64,000 nt of DNA, taken from assembly GCA_963779055.1 (NCBI GenBank), contig CAVZWN010000004.1, positions 372,001 to 436,000 of the forward strand, in the 5' to 3' direction. This DNA is from Sulfurimicrobium sp963779055. GTDB lineage: Bacteria; Pseudomonadota; Gammaproteobacteria; Burkholderiales; Sulfuricellaceae. The notes under the pieces were generated by a model. The model ran no database searches, was not told the DNA's origin, and saw only the letters and a list, made by a program, of their open reading frames with translations. This document shows, one piece after another, positions 19,954-30,110 of this stretch (its first letter is position 1; each line of letters opens with the position of its first letter). The position numbers and the translations under genes are program-made.

Positions 19954-21051
19954 ATGCAAGCCATTTTCATCCCCTTCCTCATTCTGCTTTCCCTGTCGGC
20001 CTGCTCCAGGCCGGCCGAACAGGCCGATCAGCTCCGCCCCGCCCTGGTTTACACCGTAGTGGAAAGCGCCAATGGGCAGACAGGCGCTTACTCCGGCGAA
20101 GTGCATGCCCGGCACGAGGCGGAACTGGGCTTCCGTGTTGGCGGGAAAGTTGCGGCAAGACGGGTGGAACTGGGCGACAAGGTCAAGCCGGGGCAGGTAC
20201 TCGGCCAGCTGGACCCCAAAGATGCGCAGCTTGCTGCCGGAGAGGCCAGTGCCCAGGTCGCTGCGGCTGAATCCGAGGCCAGCACGGCCGCTGCCGAACT
20301 GGCGCGTGCCAGAAAACTGGTGGGGCAGAAATTCCTCAGCCAGGCCGCGCTGGATGCGCGCGTGAATGCCTTTGACACCGCCCAGGCCCGCCTGGCCGCC
20401 GCCCGTGCCAAACATGAGCTTGCCACCAGCCAGTCGCACCACACCGCGTTGACCGCCGCTGCGGCGGGCGTGGTCACGACCATCAATTTCGAAGCCGGCC
20501 AGGTGGTCAGCGCCGGGCAGCCGGTCGTGCGTGTCGCCTACGACGGCGAAAAGGAAGCGCATATCCGGGTGGGTGAGGCACAGGCGCAGCAAATCAAGGC
20601 GGGAACGCCCGTCCAGATACGGTTGTGGTCTGCGCAGCAGAAAGTGTATGCGGGCGCCATCAATGAAATCGCACCGGCTGCGGATGAAAACCGCACCTAT
20701 CTGGTGAAAGTCGGCATTCATCAGCCAGACGAAGCCATCCGGCTCGGGATGACGGCCAGCGTGGCGTTTTCCGGCCCGGCTGCAGCGTCGTCTGCCGTCA
20801 GACTTCCCCCCGGCGCGCTGATCCAGCAGGGCAAACAGACTGCCGTCTGGGCCGTCGATGAAAAGCAGCAGGTAAACGCTGTGCCTGTAGAAGTGCTGCA
20901 ATACCAGGATGACGGCCTGCTGGTGCGCGGCGATCTTCCCGTCGGCAGCCGGGTCATCGCCGCCGGCGCGCACAAGCTGCATCCGGGCCAGAAAATCAGG
21001 CCCACCCCCTATGAGCGCTATTCTCCTGCGGTGAGCGGGAGCAGCAAGTGA
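19954..21051 (+). CDS. RND efflux membrane-fusion (periplasmic adaptor) lipoprotein
   Basis: About 365 residues from the ATG at 19954, which starts a lipoprotein signal (MQAIFIPFLILLSLSACS, lipobox LSAC). Domains in order: barrel-sandwich/lipoyl half (GYSGEVHARHEAELGFRVGG-like), alpha-helical hairpin rich in Ala, second lipoyl half (TALTAAAAGVVTTINFEAG), beta-barrel and membrane-proximal domain. It would link the inner-membrane pump encoded next to an outer-membrane channel encoded elsewhere. Its stop overlaps the permease start by 4 bp. Confidence 0.92.
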   Translation: MQAIFIPFLILLSLSACSRPAEQADQLRPALVYTVVESANGQTGAYSGEVHARHEAELGFRVGGKVAARRVELGDKVKPGQVLGQLDPKDAQLAAGEASAQVAAAESEASTAAAELARARKLVGQKFLSQAALDARVNAFDTAQARLAAARAKHELATSQSHHTALTAAAAGVVTTINFEAGQVVSAGQPVVRVAYDGEKEAHIRVGEAQAQQIKAGTPVQIRLWSAQQKVYAGAINEIAPAADENRTYLVKVGIHQPDEAIRLGMTASVAFSGPAAASSAVRLPPGALIQQGKQTAVWAVDEKQQVNAVPVEVLQYQDDGLLVRGDLPVGSRVIAAGAHKLHPGQKIRPTPYERYSPAVSGSSK

Positions 21052-24000
21052 GCCGTTTCAACCTCTCCGACTGGGCCATCGCTCACCGCAATTTCGTGCT
21101 CTATCTGATGGTGCTGCTGACTGTGCTGGGCGTCATGGCCTATGGCAAACTGGGGCAGTCCGAAGATCCGCCATTCACTTTCAAGGTGATGCTGGTGCAG
21201 GCCTTACTGGCCGGGCGCCACGGCCAGCGAAATGGAGCAACTGGTCGCCGAGCGGATCGAGAAGACGCTGCTGGAATCCCCCAATATCGATACGGTCAAA
21301 AGCTATTCCCGCCCGGGAGAGACCAAGATCTTCGTCGCTGTGCGGGACGAAACACGCGCCAGCGACATGCCCGACACCTATTATCAGGTCCGCAAACGCG
21401 TGCAGGACATGCAGCACACCCTGCCACAGGGCGTGCAGGGGCCGTTTTTCAACGATGAATTCGGCGAGACCTACGGCAATGTTTTCGCCCTGACCGGGGA
21501 CGGCTTCAGCCTGGCCCAGCTGCGCGACACCGCCGACAGCCTGCGCAAGGAACTGTTGCGCGTGTCCGGCGTGGCGAAGGTGGACGTCATCGGCGTGCAG
21601 GACGAGAAAATCCATATCGAGCTTTCCAACCAGAAGCTCGCCAACCTCGGCTTCGACCCGCAGGAAATCATCCGGGCGCTGCAGGCATGGAACATCATGG
21701 CCCCGGCGGGGAGCTTCGAAACCGCCAGCGACCGCATCTATCTGCGCCCCTCCGGGCGCTTCACCAGCGCGCAGGAAATCGGCGACCTGCCGCTGCGCGC
21801 CGGCAAGCGCACCGTCCTGCTCAAGGACATCGCCGAAATCCGCCGCGGCTATGCCGATCCGGCCCAGCCCCGCATGCGTTTTGAAGGCACGCCCGCCATC
21901 GGCATCGGCGTTTCGATGAGAAAAGGCCACGACATCATCGCACTGGGGAAAAACCTCGATGCCGCCCTGCTCCGCATCGAATCGCAACTGCCGGTGGGGC
22001 TGATGCTGCACCGCGTCAACGATCAGCCCAGGGCGGTGAGCGATTCGATCCGCGTCTTCCAGAACTCGGTGGCCGAAGCCGTGCTGATCGTGCTGGCGGT
22101 CAGCTTCTTCAGCCTCGGGCTGCGGGCCGGGTCGATCGTCGCGCTGTCCATTCCGCTGGTGCTGGCCGCCACCTTCATGCTCATGAATTTCTTCAACGTC
22201 GGCCTGCACAAGATTTCCCTCGGCGCCCTCATTCTGGCGCTGGGCCTGCTGGTGGACGACGCCATCATCGCGGTCGAAATGATGGCGGTCAAAATGGAGC
22301 ACGGCTTCGACCGCGCCAAAGCCGCGAGTTTTACCTACGCCACCACGGCCTTCCCCATGCTGACGGGCACGCTGATTACCGCCGCCGGATTCCTGCCCAT
22401 CGCCACGGCCAAATCCACCGTGGGCGAATACACCGTCTCCCTGTTTCAGGTCGTCACCATCGCCCTGCTGCTGTCCTGGATTGCGGCGGTGGTGGTGATC
22501 CCCTACCTGGGCTACAAACTGCTGCCCGACCCGCACCGGCAGAAAGCCGTTTCCGGGCGCTTCGGCGCGATCCGCCGCAGGATGGCTGCGGTTGGCGCTT
22601 GGCAGCACAATCTGGGGGAAGCGTTCTACGCGCGTTTCCGTGTCCTCGTGACAGGGTGCGTGGCGCAGCGCAAGACCGTGATCCTGCTGACCCTGCTGGT
22701 TTTTGCCGGCGCGGTGTACAGCTTCCAGTTCGTGCAGAAGCAGTTTTTCCCCGATGCCACCCGACTGGAACTGCTGGTTGACCTCAAGCTTGCGGAGGGC
22801 AGCGCCCTCCCCGCCACCGAGCGCGAAGTGGCCCGCATGGAGCAATGGCTAAGCCGCCATCAGGAAGGCATCGTCAACTTCGCAGCCTACGTCGGCAACG
22901 GCTCGCCCCGTTTCTACCTGCCGCTGGACCAGCAATTGCCGGCCTCGAACTTTGCGCAGTTCGTTATCACCACGAAAAGTATCGAAGCGCGCGAAAAATT
23001 GCGCGGCCAGCTGATCGAAGCCATGGACAGCGCCGAATTCGCTGCAGTGCGCGGGCGTGTGCTGCGCCTCGAAAACGGCCCGCCGGTCGGATTCCCGGTG
23101 CAGTTCCGCATTTCCGGCGAGGATTTCGATACCCTGCGCGACATCGCCCAGCAGATGGCCGTGGCGATGCGCACCAACCCCAACCTGCGCAATGTGCAGA
23201 TGGACTGGAACGAGCGCAGCAAAGCCATTTTCCTTGACGTGGACCCGGCCCGGGCGCAGGCACTGGGCGTCACGCAGCAGAGCCTTTCGCAGCTGCTGCA
23301 ATCCGCGATTCAGGGCAGCCAGGTCAGCACCTACCGGGAGCGCGACCAGCTCATCGAAATCGTGTTGCGCGGCGCCCCGCCGGAGCGCGAACACCTGAGC
23401 CTGCTGGCCAACCTCAACGTGCCCACCGCCACCGGCCAGACTGTCCCGCTGTCGCAGATCGCCACCCTGCGCTATGGCCTTGAAGAAGGCCTGATCTGGA
23501 AGCGCAACCGCGTGCCCACCATCACCGTGCGCGGCGACATCTACAACAAGATGCAGGCACCGGCAGTATCGGCCCAGCTGGAACCCGCCATGGAAAAAAT
23601 CCGCGCCGCACTGCCCCTGGGCTACCGGCTGGAAACCGGCGGCGCGACGGAGGAAAGCGCCAAGGCCAACTTCTCCATCAATGCCGGCATGCCGATTTTC
23701 CTGGTGGTGGTGCTTACGCTGCTGATGATGCAGTTGCAGAGCTTCCAGCGCGTGGTGATGGTCGTACTCACCGCCCCGCTCGGCCTGATCGGCGTGGCAA
23801 TGGCGCTGCTGCTCCTGAACCGCCCGTTCGGCTTCGTCGCCATGCTGGGCACGCTGGCCCTCTCCGGCATGATCATGCGCAACTCGGTCATCCTGATCGA
23901 CCAGATCGAACGCAACATCCGCGAAGGCCAGTCGCAATGGGACGCCATCATCGAAGCCGCCGTGCGCCGCTTCCGCCCCATCATGCTCACTGCGCTGGCG

Positions 24001-24150
24001 GCGATCCTGGCGATGGTGCCGCTATCGCGCAGCGTCTTCTTCGGCCCCATGGCCTCGGCCATCATGGGTGGCCTGTTCATCGCCACCATTCTGACCTTGC
24101 TGTTCCTGCCGGCGCTGTATGCGGCGTGGTTCAGGGTGAAGCGGCCATAA
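21048..24150 (+). CDS. RND (AcrB/MexF-like) efflux permease (single-base frameshift)
   Basis: Proton-driven multidrug or solute pump of about 1030 residues when repaired. The N-terminus MSRFNLSDWAIAHRNFVLYL with TM1 reads to FTFKVMLVQA; an extra T in the TT at 21206-21207 breaks the frame. Without it the sequence reads AYWPGATASEMEQLV and joins the long open frame that starts at 21232. Two six-helix bundles and two periplasmic loops are visible. LGLLVDDAIIAVEMM in TM4 carries the proton-relay Asp pair. The second half has PATARLELLVDLKL-like and GTLALSGMIMRNSVILIDQIE segments. Substrate not predictable. The GTG start overlaps the adaptor stop. Confidence 0.9.
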
Positions 24151-24175
24151 CCGGGCTAGAACCTGTTAACCGCTT

Positions 24176-24451
24176 TCAGTAAACCGCGTCGTGGTCGCCG
24201 ACGTTGACAGGAATGATTTCCTGCTCCGTGACAATCAGTTCCAGCGTGATCCGGTAAGCCAGATTGATGGAAACCGAGTGCAAACCGGCAAGCCGTCCGC
24301 TCAATGGATGCAAGCGCAAGCTGGGATGATAGGGGTTGGCTTCGAGCAATTGCAGGGTTTTGAGGTATTGCTGTTTCAATTCCGGATGGCGCTTGAGAAA
24401 GCGGCCTGCCCTGCGGGTGTATTGCTCAGTAAAGACCAGCGCATAGCTCAT
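24176..24451 (-). CDS. RelE/ParE-superfamily toxin
   Basis: 91 residues with the compact RelE fold pattern: FTEQYTRRAGRFLKRHPEL, then LHPLSGRLAGLHSVSINLAYRI and a C-terminal IIPVNVGDHDAVY, resembling YafQ/RelE mRNA interferases. Its start overlaps the antitoxin stop by 4 bp, the usual coupled arrangement. The expected target is ribosome-bound mRNA; this is by family only. Confidence 0.83.
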   Translation of the reverse strand: MSYALVFTEQYTRRAGRFLKRHPELKQQYLKTLQLLEANPYHPSLRLHPLSGRLAGLHSVSINLAYRITLELIVTEQEIIPVNVGDHDAVY

Positions 24452-24705
24452 TCAGCGGCTTCCAGCCGCGCCAGATGAGCCTCCGCCGATTCCCTGACGA
24501 AACGCCCGGCAGCCATATCCGCGCGCGTCTCGGCCAGCGCCGCCTCCAGCTCGCATTCGCGCAGATAGTGATAATGCGCAATATCCATCACCACGAAACG
24601 ATCCTTGCCGCGAACTGAAATAATCGCCTCGGGCTGATGCGCGAGCTCGGCCTCGATGGCGGAAACTCCCCTGACTTTGAGATCGTTGGCGCTGATGCTT
24701 GACAT
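24448..24705 (-). CDS. Phd/YefM-type antitoxin
   Basis: 85 residues: ISANDLKVRGVSAIEAELA and EAIISVRGKDRFVVMDIAHY match the Phd/YefM fold that binds DNA with its N-terminus, followed by a charged helical tail that would neutralise the toxin. AGGAG precedes the ATG. The inverted repeat at 24757-24774 upstream is a candidate operator. Confidence 0.82.
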   Translation of the reverse strand: MSSISANDLKVRGVSAIEAELAHQPEAIISVRGKDRFVVMDIAHYHYLRECELEAALAETRADMAAGRFVRESAEAHLARLEAAE

Positions 24706-24756
24706 GATTCGCTCCTGATTTAATGCGGTTTATCGTACATTTAATCACACTATTAA

Positions 24757-24774
24757 GCACACCACAAAGTGTGC
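24757..24774. promoter_or_regulatory. Candidate operator of the toxin-antitoxin pair
   Basis: GCACAC / GTGTGC inverted repeat around six bases, about 52 bp upstream of the antitoxin ATG in an AT-rich stretch, where autoregulatory Phd/YefM sites normally lie. Confidence 0.45.
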
Positions 24775-24927
24775 CGTATATCTTGTTTTGAAGACATCAG
24801 GCAGGATATTTCAGCATAGCTTTTGATTTTTTGGGCCATAGCTTCGCGATGTGCCTCGCAGCAGGTTACCCCACAGCAGCTCGTGTAGGGCGCAATAACC
24901 AGCGGCCGTTGCGCCGGATGGCTGCAT

Positions 24928-25593
24928 TTTGTCCGCTTCGCGGGTTGTTTGATTGCCGGGGGCAGCCCGGCGGCTGATTACCTTTTTTGCTTCGCCAAGA
25001 AAGGTAATCCCACCCGCAAGGAGTGTCCCCGCCGGACGCTCTGTGCTGCGCACAGGTCGCGGCGAGAAAAGAAGGCGACCCCCATCCACCGCCCCCTGTC
25101 GGGGGTACCCTGCGCTGCTCGTCAAGCCGGGCGGCTGTCCCACAAGGGGACTCCGACTTTCTATCCGCTAAAGCGGATGAAAGATCGTATACATAACTCG
25201 CGCTTTGCGCTCAGACAGTGCTCGCCGACTGCCCCCGGCTTGCCTGTGCTGCTCGGCGGTGGCTCAAGGGGAGTTTGGCGCAGGTTTCTCGGCCCCGGAT
25301 TAATTCGCTAGATCGTGGCAGGCCACCCATTTCCCCTCTGCGCCGCTTCGGGTTGGCAGGCAAATTGGGGGGTGTCGGCTGCGCCCTGTCTGAGCTCCGC
25401 AGCAGGGCACGGTTTGTGTGCCCTGCCAGGGCGAGTTGCGCAGACGCCCAATTTGCCTGTCAAGCCGAAGGAACCCGTAGGGCGGCGCAGTGGGGCGGCA
25501 TTTCTTTGGTTACTCTTCTTTGGCCGCACAAAGAAAGTAACCCGCTGCCGGGCGGCCCCGGCTTCTAATCAAGCATGCGCGAAGCGCATTCAA
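24928..25593 (+). repeat. ~650 bp hairpin-bounded dispersed repeat, copy 2
   Basis: Same organisation and orientation as 3977-4616. The terminal arms (24955-25008 and 25508-25562) and several interior blocks are nearly identical. Two interior segments differ completely: about 25285-25325, and the hairpin following GTCTGAG (about 25391-25435), which is longer here (GGGCAC...GTGCCC) than in copy 1. Conserved flanks with exchanged hairpins imply selection on structure or recombination between copies. No plausible protein is encoded. It occupies most of the 24706-25697 gap. Confidence 0.85.
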
Positions 25594-25616
25594 GACAAGG
25601 GGGAATTCCAACCGCC

Positions 25617-25652
25617 TTAACCCCCCTCGATCCCCCCTTGTCAGGGGGGAGG
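25617..25652. repeat. CCCCTTGTCAGGGG-type palindromic repeat (half element)
   Basis: TTAACCCCCCTCGATCCCCC followed by CTTGTCAGGGGGGAGG; one hairpin of the family found more completely at 28962-29037 and 40571-40666. It lies just downstream of tex. Confidence 0.8.
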
Positions 25653-25697
25653 CGTCCGAGTCTCGGGTCGGCATCATGGCATTTCAGGCTTATCTGA

Positions 25698-28022
25698 CTA
25701 TGGGGTTTTTCTCAGCTTGGCGAAAGCCGCCGCCATCGCGCCCTCCGGTTGTTTCACCTGAGGTTTGACTGGCTGCTGCTGACGCTGCGCCGGTCTGGGG
25801 CTGGCTGGCCGCTTCTCTTCCCGCACCGCTGCCTGCCCCGGCTCATCCCCCATGCGCATGGTCAACGCGATGCGGCGGCGTTTTTCGTCCACTTCCAGCA
25901 CTTTGACCTTCACCACCTCTCCGGCCTTGACCACGCTGTGCGGGTCTTTCACGAATTTGTCGGCGAGAGCGGAAATATGCACCAGACCATCCTGATGCAC
26001 GCCAATATCGACGAAGGCGCCAAAGTTGGTGACGTTGGTGACCACGCCTTCCAGCACCATGCCGGGCTGCAGGTCCCTGAGCGACTCGATGCCCTCGCGG
26101 AAAGTCGCGGTCTTGAACTCGGGGCGCGGGTCGCGGCCGGGTTTTTCCAGCTCGGCCAGGATGTCCGTCACGGTGGGCAGGCCGAATTTCTCGTCAGTAA
26201 AGCGGCGCGGGTCCAGAGTTTTGAGGAAGGCGCTGTCGCCGACCAGTTGCCGGATCTCGCGCCCGCTGGCGTCCAGTATCTTCTGCACCAGCGGATAGGC
26301 TTCGGGGTGCACGCCCGAGGCGTCGAGCAGGTTGTCGCCGTTGCTGATGCGCAGGAATCCGGCTGCCTGTTCGAAGGCTTTTTCACCGAGGCGCGGCACT
26401 TTTTTCAGGGCCGCACGGGTTTTGAAGGCGCCATTCGTGTTACGGAATTCGACGATGTTGCGCGCCAGCGTGGAAGTCAGCCCGGAGACCTGCTCCAGCA
26501 GCGGCTCGGAAGCGGTGTTGAGATCGACGCCCACCTTGTTGACGCAATCCTCGACCACCGCGTCCAGCGCGCGGGCCAGATCGTTCGGGTTGACGTCGTG
26601 CTGGTACTGGCCGACGCCAATGGCCTTGGGGTCGATTTTCACCAGTTCGGCGAGCGGGTCCTGCAAGCGCCGGGCGATGGATACCGCGCCGCGCAGCGAC
26701 ACGTCCAGTTCGGGAAACTCTTTCGCAGCACGCTCGGAGGCGGAGTACACCGAGGCCCCGGCCTCGCTCACCACGATTTTCTGCAATTTCAGTTCGGGAT
26801 GGCGCTGCATCAGTTCGGCGGCGAGGCGGTCGGTTTCGCGCGAGGCGGTGCCGTTGCCGATGCTGACCAGTTGCGCGCCGTGCTTCTTCGCCAGCGCAGC
26901 GAGGATGGCGATGGACTTGTCCCACTCGCGGCGCGGCTCGTGGGGGTAGATGGTGGCGGTTTCCAGCAGCAGGCCGGTGCCGTCCACCAGCGCCACCTTG
27001 ACCCCGGTGCGGATGCCGGGATCGAGGCCGAGCACCGCCTTGTGCCCGGCGGGCGCGGCCAGCAGCAGGTCGTGCAGGTTGCGGGCGAAGACCTGGATCG
27101 CCTCGGCGTCGGCGCGTTCCCTGAGACGCGCAATCAGTTCCCCTTCGAGATGGGCATAAATCTTCACCTTCCAGGCGAAGCGCACGGTATCGAGCAGCCA
27201 GCGGTCGGCGGCACGGCCCTGATCGGCAATGCCGAAGCGCCGGGCAATCACGCCTTCATAGGGATGTGGCGCGTTGCGCGGTGCATCCGGGTCCTCCTCC
27301 CCCACCACCAGCGAGAGGCGCAGCACGCCTTCGTTGCGCCCCCGCAGCAGGGCCAGCGCGCGGTGCGAAGGCGCGTTCCTGATCGGCTCACGCCGGTCGA
27401 AATAATCGGAAAACTTGGCCCCGGCCTCGGCCTGGCCTTCCTCCAGCACGGATTTCAGCATGCCTTCCTGCCACAGCGATTCGCGCAGGCGGCCCAGCAG
27501 TTCCGCGTCCTCGGCGAATTTTTCCATCAGGATGTGGCGTGCGCCATCGAGCGCGGCCTTGCTGTCCGGCACGCCCAGTTCGGCATTGAGATAGGCTGCG
27601 GCGGTTTCTTCCGGCACCAGCAAGGGGTTTTCCAGCAGGCTCAGGGCCAGCGGCTCCAGCCCGGCCTCGCGCGCGATCTGCGCCTTGGTGCGGCGCTTCT
27701 GCTTGTAGGGCAGGTAGAGGTCTTCCAGCGTGACCTTGGTTTCCGCATGGCTGACGGCATGCTCCAGTTCCGGCGTCAGTTTTCCCTGACTGGCGATGCT
27801 GGCGAGAATGGCCGCGCGCCGCTCTTCCAGCTCGCGCAGATAGCGCAGGCGTTCGTCGAGATTGCGCAACTGGGTATCATCGAGACCGCCGGTCGCTTCC
27901 TTGCGGTAGCGCGAGATGAAGGGCACGGTGGCGCCCTCGTCGAGCAGGGCCACGGCGGCGGCCACCTGGGTTTCGCGCGCGCCGAGCTCTTCGGCGATGC
28001 GCTGGTTCACTGTTTGAATCAA
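25698..28022 (-). CDS. tex: Tex-family RNA-binding transcription accessory protein
   Basis: 774-residue cytoplasmic nucleic-acid-binding protein. Visible parts: N-terminal HTH region with VPFISRYRKEATGGLDD, a YqgF-like RNase H fold (VLGLDPGIRTGVKVALVD), a helix-hairpin-helix block (NLARALDAVVEDCVNKVGVD, then TSTLARNIVEFR), and a C-terminal S1 domain (GMVLEGVVTNVTNFGAFVDI). The tail is a Pro/Gln/Arg-rich extension. The start is probably the TTG at 28022, with AAGGAA seven bases upstream. The protein influences transcription and translation in other proteobacteria. Confidence 0.95.
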   Translation of the reverse strand: MIQTVNQRIAEELGARETQVAAAVALLDEGATVPFISRYRKEATGGLDDTQLRNLDERLRYLRELEERRAAILASIASQGKLTPELEHAVSHAETKVTLEDLYLPYKQKRRTKAQIAREAGLEPLALSLLENPLLVPEETAAAYLNAELGVPDSKAALDGARHILMEKFAEDAELLGRLRESLWQEGMLKSVLEEGQAEAGAKFSDYFDRREPIRNAPSHRALALLRGRNEGVLRLSLVVGEEDPDAPRNAPHPYEGVIARRFGIADQGRAADRWLLDTVRFAWKVKIYAHLEGELIARLRERADAEAIQVFARNLHDLLLAAPAGHKAVLGLDPGIRTGVKVALVDGTGLLLETATIYPHEPRREWDKSIAILAALAKKHGAQLVSIGNGTASRETDRLAAELMQRHPELKLQKIVVSEAGASVYSASERAAKEFPELDVSLRGAVSIARRLQDPLAELVKIDPKAIGVGQYQHDVNPNDLARALDAVVEDCVNKVGVDLNTASEPLLEQVSGLTSTLARNIVEFRNTNGAFKTRAALKKVPRLGEKAFEQAAGFLRISNGDNLLDASGVHPEAYPLVQKILDASGREIRQLVGDSAFLKTLDPRRFTDEKFGLPTVTDILAELEKPGRDPRPEFKTATFREGIESLRDLQPGMVLEGVVTNVTNFGAFVDIGVHQDGLVHISALADKFVKDPHSVVKAGEVVKVKVLEVDEKRRRIALTMRMGDEPGQAAVREEKRPASPRPAQRQQQPVKPQVKQPEGAMAAAFAKLRKTP

Positions 28023-28068
28023 TTTAATTCCTTGGTTTCGAAACGACCGGTATCCCGGTCAAAACAGA

Positions 28069-28183
28069 ACCCCCCTCAACCCCCCCTTGTGCGAGCATCC
28101 GTTACGCGGATTGCCTGCTTGACCCTCTTCAGGGGGGAAGTGTGCCCCTCCCCTGACAAGGGGAGGCCGGGAGGGGTTTAGGG
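28069..28183. repeat. CCCCTTGTCAGGGG-type palindromic repeat
   Basis: Two hairpin-forming G/C blocks (AACCCCCCTCAACCCCCC... and CCCCTCCCCTGACAAGGGGA...) with about 35 bp of unrelated DNA between, lying between the tex start and the stop of the UPF0149 gene. Confidence 0.75.
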
Positions 28184-28205
28184 TTGCCACATCATTTTTC
28201 CCGGT

Positions 28206-28889
28206 TCAATGCAGGGTCCTTTCCGCACCGCAGCACTGCTTGAATTTCTTGCCGCTGCCGCACGGGCAGGGTTCGTTGCGCCCTACCTTGGGCGTATCGC
28301 GCTTCACTGTCGTGCCTTTGCGCCGCGCCTGCCAGAAATTGTAGATCCCGGCCACCGCGCCGGGCAGCACATCCATGCACTCCTGCTGCAGCTTTTCATA
28401 TTCGTCGTCCGGCATGAAGGCCTTGCCGCCGCGTTCGGCATCTTCCTTGAAGGCGCCGGACAGCAGCAGGATGGGGAAGGTCAGCTTCTTCAGCACTTCG
28501 TTGCCCGGCTGCAGCCACTCTTCCGTGGACAAGCCCCAGCCGAGGATATAGCCGTCGCACCAGGCGGGATAATCCGGCGCCTGATCGGCGTTCGCCTGCG
28601 GCTTGAGGATGAACTTTGGCGCATCGCCCTCCGCCAGCGCGGTATCCACGCTCTTGTACAGGCGCGTCAGCAACTCCATGAATTCCTGAGTCTGCTGCGG
28701 CGACTCGAATTCCGGCTCGCCGCCCAGCGCATCCGGCATCCAGCGGCTGGCCGGGATGGTGTCCGGGGAACTGATCACGGCGTAAAAGAAGCCCTGCAAC
28801 TGGGTCACGCTCAGCGCCTTGCCGTTGAAGACAGGCCTGGCCAGCCACTGCTCCAGCGCGGCGCGTTCCTGTTCTGAAAATTCAATCAT
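28206..28889 (-). CDS. UPF0149 (YecA/YgfB-like) protein with C-terminal SEC-C zinc motif
   Basis: 227 residues. The N-terminal domain (LSVTQLQGFFYAVISSPDTI, WCDGYILGW) is UPF0149; the C-terminus is a SEC-C metal site, RNEPCPCGSGKKFKQCCG, the zinc motif shared with SecA tails. The biochemical role is unknown; SEC-C proteins have been linked to ribosome or SecA association. A paralogue with the same architecture is at 39841-40542. Both copies are flanked by the CCCC/GGGG palindromic repeats. Confidence 0.88.
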   Translation of the reverse strand: MIEFSEQERAALEQWLARPVFNGKALSVTQLQGFFYAVISSPDTIPASRWMPDALGGEPEFESPQQTQEFMELLTRLYKSVDTALAEGDAPKFILKPQANADQAPDYPAWCDGYILGWGLSTEEWLQPGNEVLKKLTFPILLLSGAFKEDAERGGKAFMPDDEYEKLQQECMDVLPGAVAGIYNFWQARRKGTTVKRDTPKVGRNEPCPCGSGKKFKQCCGAERTLH

Positions 28890-28961
28890 GGATGTTGGAT
28901 ACCTTGGGTGCTAAGTGGCAAGGCGACTTGCGCCAGGTTCAGAAAAATTCGTCTTAACGGC

Positions 28962-29037
28962 TAACCCCTCCCAGCCTCCCCTTGTCAGGGGAGGAGCCGA
29001 TCTTCCCCCCTGACAAGGGGGGATTGAGGGGGGTTAA
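28962..29037. repeat. CCCCTTGTCAGGGG-type palindromic repeat (complete)
   Basis: Symmetrical element: TAACCCCTCCCAGCCTCCCC-TTGTCA-GGGGAGG, a short spacer, then CCCCCCTGACAAGGGGGG and TTGAGGGGGGTTAA. Two hairpins nested in an overall inverted repeat, between rdgC and the UPF0149 gene. Confidence 0.87.
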
Positions 29038-29069
29038 TGAGGTTCTCGTTAAATTTGCTACTTTTTGCC

Positions 29070-29972
29070 TCAAACCACCGCCGCCTCGCCGCCCAGCGCC
29101 TCGACCAGATCGGGCAGGAAGCGCGCCAGCTCACCGCTCATGATGGCGAAATCGGCATCGAACTGTTCGTCGGCGGTTTCGGCCTGCTGCTCGGATTCCT
29201 CCTTGATCAGATCGAGGAAGGCCAGGCGCTTGACCTGCATGTTCTCGTTCAGCACGAAGGAGATGCGGTCGTTCCAGGTCATGGCCAGCTTGGTGACCTG
29301 CTTGCCGGATTCGATATGGTCACGGATTTCGGCTGATTCGAGCGGATGACGCACATAGCGCACCAGGGATTTTTCCTCGCCCGGCGCGAGCAGTTCGCAA
29401 TCGCGGTCGATGCTGAAGCCGGGTGGAGCTTCGTTGGCGGCCAGCCAGCCGGTCATGGCGCTCATGGGCGAGCGTTGGGTGTGGACCAGTGCGGGCGTCA
29501 GGTCAGCGCTGCACTTGAGCAGGGCCTCGACCAGTTCATCGGCCTTGGCCGGGCTGGCGGCGTCGATTACCAGCCAGCCGCCAACCGGGTCGATCCAGGC
29601 GTAGGTCTTGCGACGGCGTGCAAAGGCGCGCGGCAGCAGTTCCTCCGCCACCCGCTCGCGGATCTCGCGCAATTGCTTGCGCCCCGGCCGGTAGCCTTGC
29701 TGTTCCTCGATTTCTTCGGCACGCTCATGGGCAAACTGATTGATGATCGCGGATGGCAGGAGTTTTTGCTCCACCCCCAGCGCAATCAGCATCTGATCCT
29801 TGAGGACATGCACCAGCGGGGCGCCTTCGCCGCGCGGCGACAGCCAGCCGCGGCTTTGCATATCCATGTTGCCGCACGGCTGGAAAGCCAGGCCTGCCAG
29901 CGCTTCTTCAAGTTTATCGGGGGAAATGGCGCAATCGCGCAGGCGGTAAATCTGAAGGTTCTTGAACCACAT
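29070..29972 (-). CDS. rdgC: Recombination-associated protein RdgC
   Basis: 300 residues, full length for the family. Starts MWFKNLQIYRL and contains CGNMDMQSRGWLSPRG, LPSAIINQFAHERAEEIEE and GRKQLREIRERVAEELLPRAF, all characteristic of RdgC. The protein forms a ring on double-stranded DNA and limits RecA loading. It is a single cytoplasmic gene with no operon partner. Confidence 0.96.
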   Translation of the reverse strand: MWFKNLQIYRLRDCAISPDKLEEALAGLAFQPCGNMDMQSRGWLSPRGEGAPLVHVLKDQMLIALGVEQKLLPSAIINQFAHERAEEIEEQQGYRPGRKQLREIRERVAEELLPRAFARRRKTYAWIDPVGGWLVIDAASPAKADELVEALLKCSADLTPALVHTQRSPMSAMTGWLAANEAPPGFSIDRDCELLAPGEEKSLVRYVRHPLESAEIRDHIESGKQVTKLAMTWNDRISFVLNENMQVKRLAFLDLIKEESEQQAETADEQFDADFAIMSGELARFLPDLVEALGGEAAVV

Positions 29973-30110
29973 GACTCGAACTCAAAAGGCATGATTCTAC
30001 CGGAATCGTGCTCTAAAGATCAGTCAGGTGCTGCGCACGGGGAAACCACACCCGCTTTTCGCGGCATGGACACAGACGGAAACGGGCGGCGCAAGGCTGC
30101 CCGCTGGGGG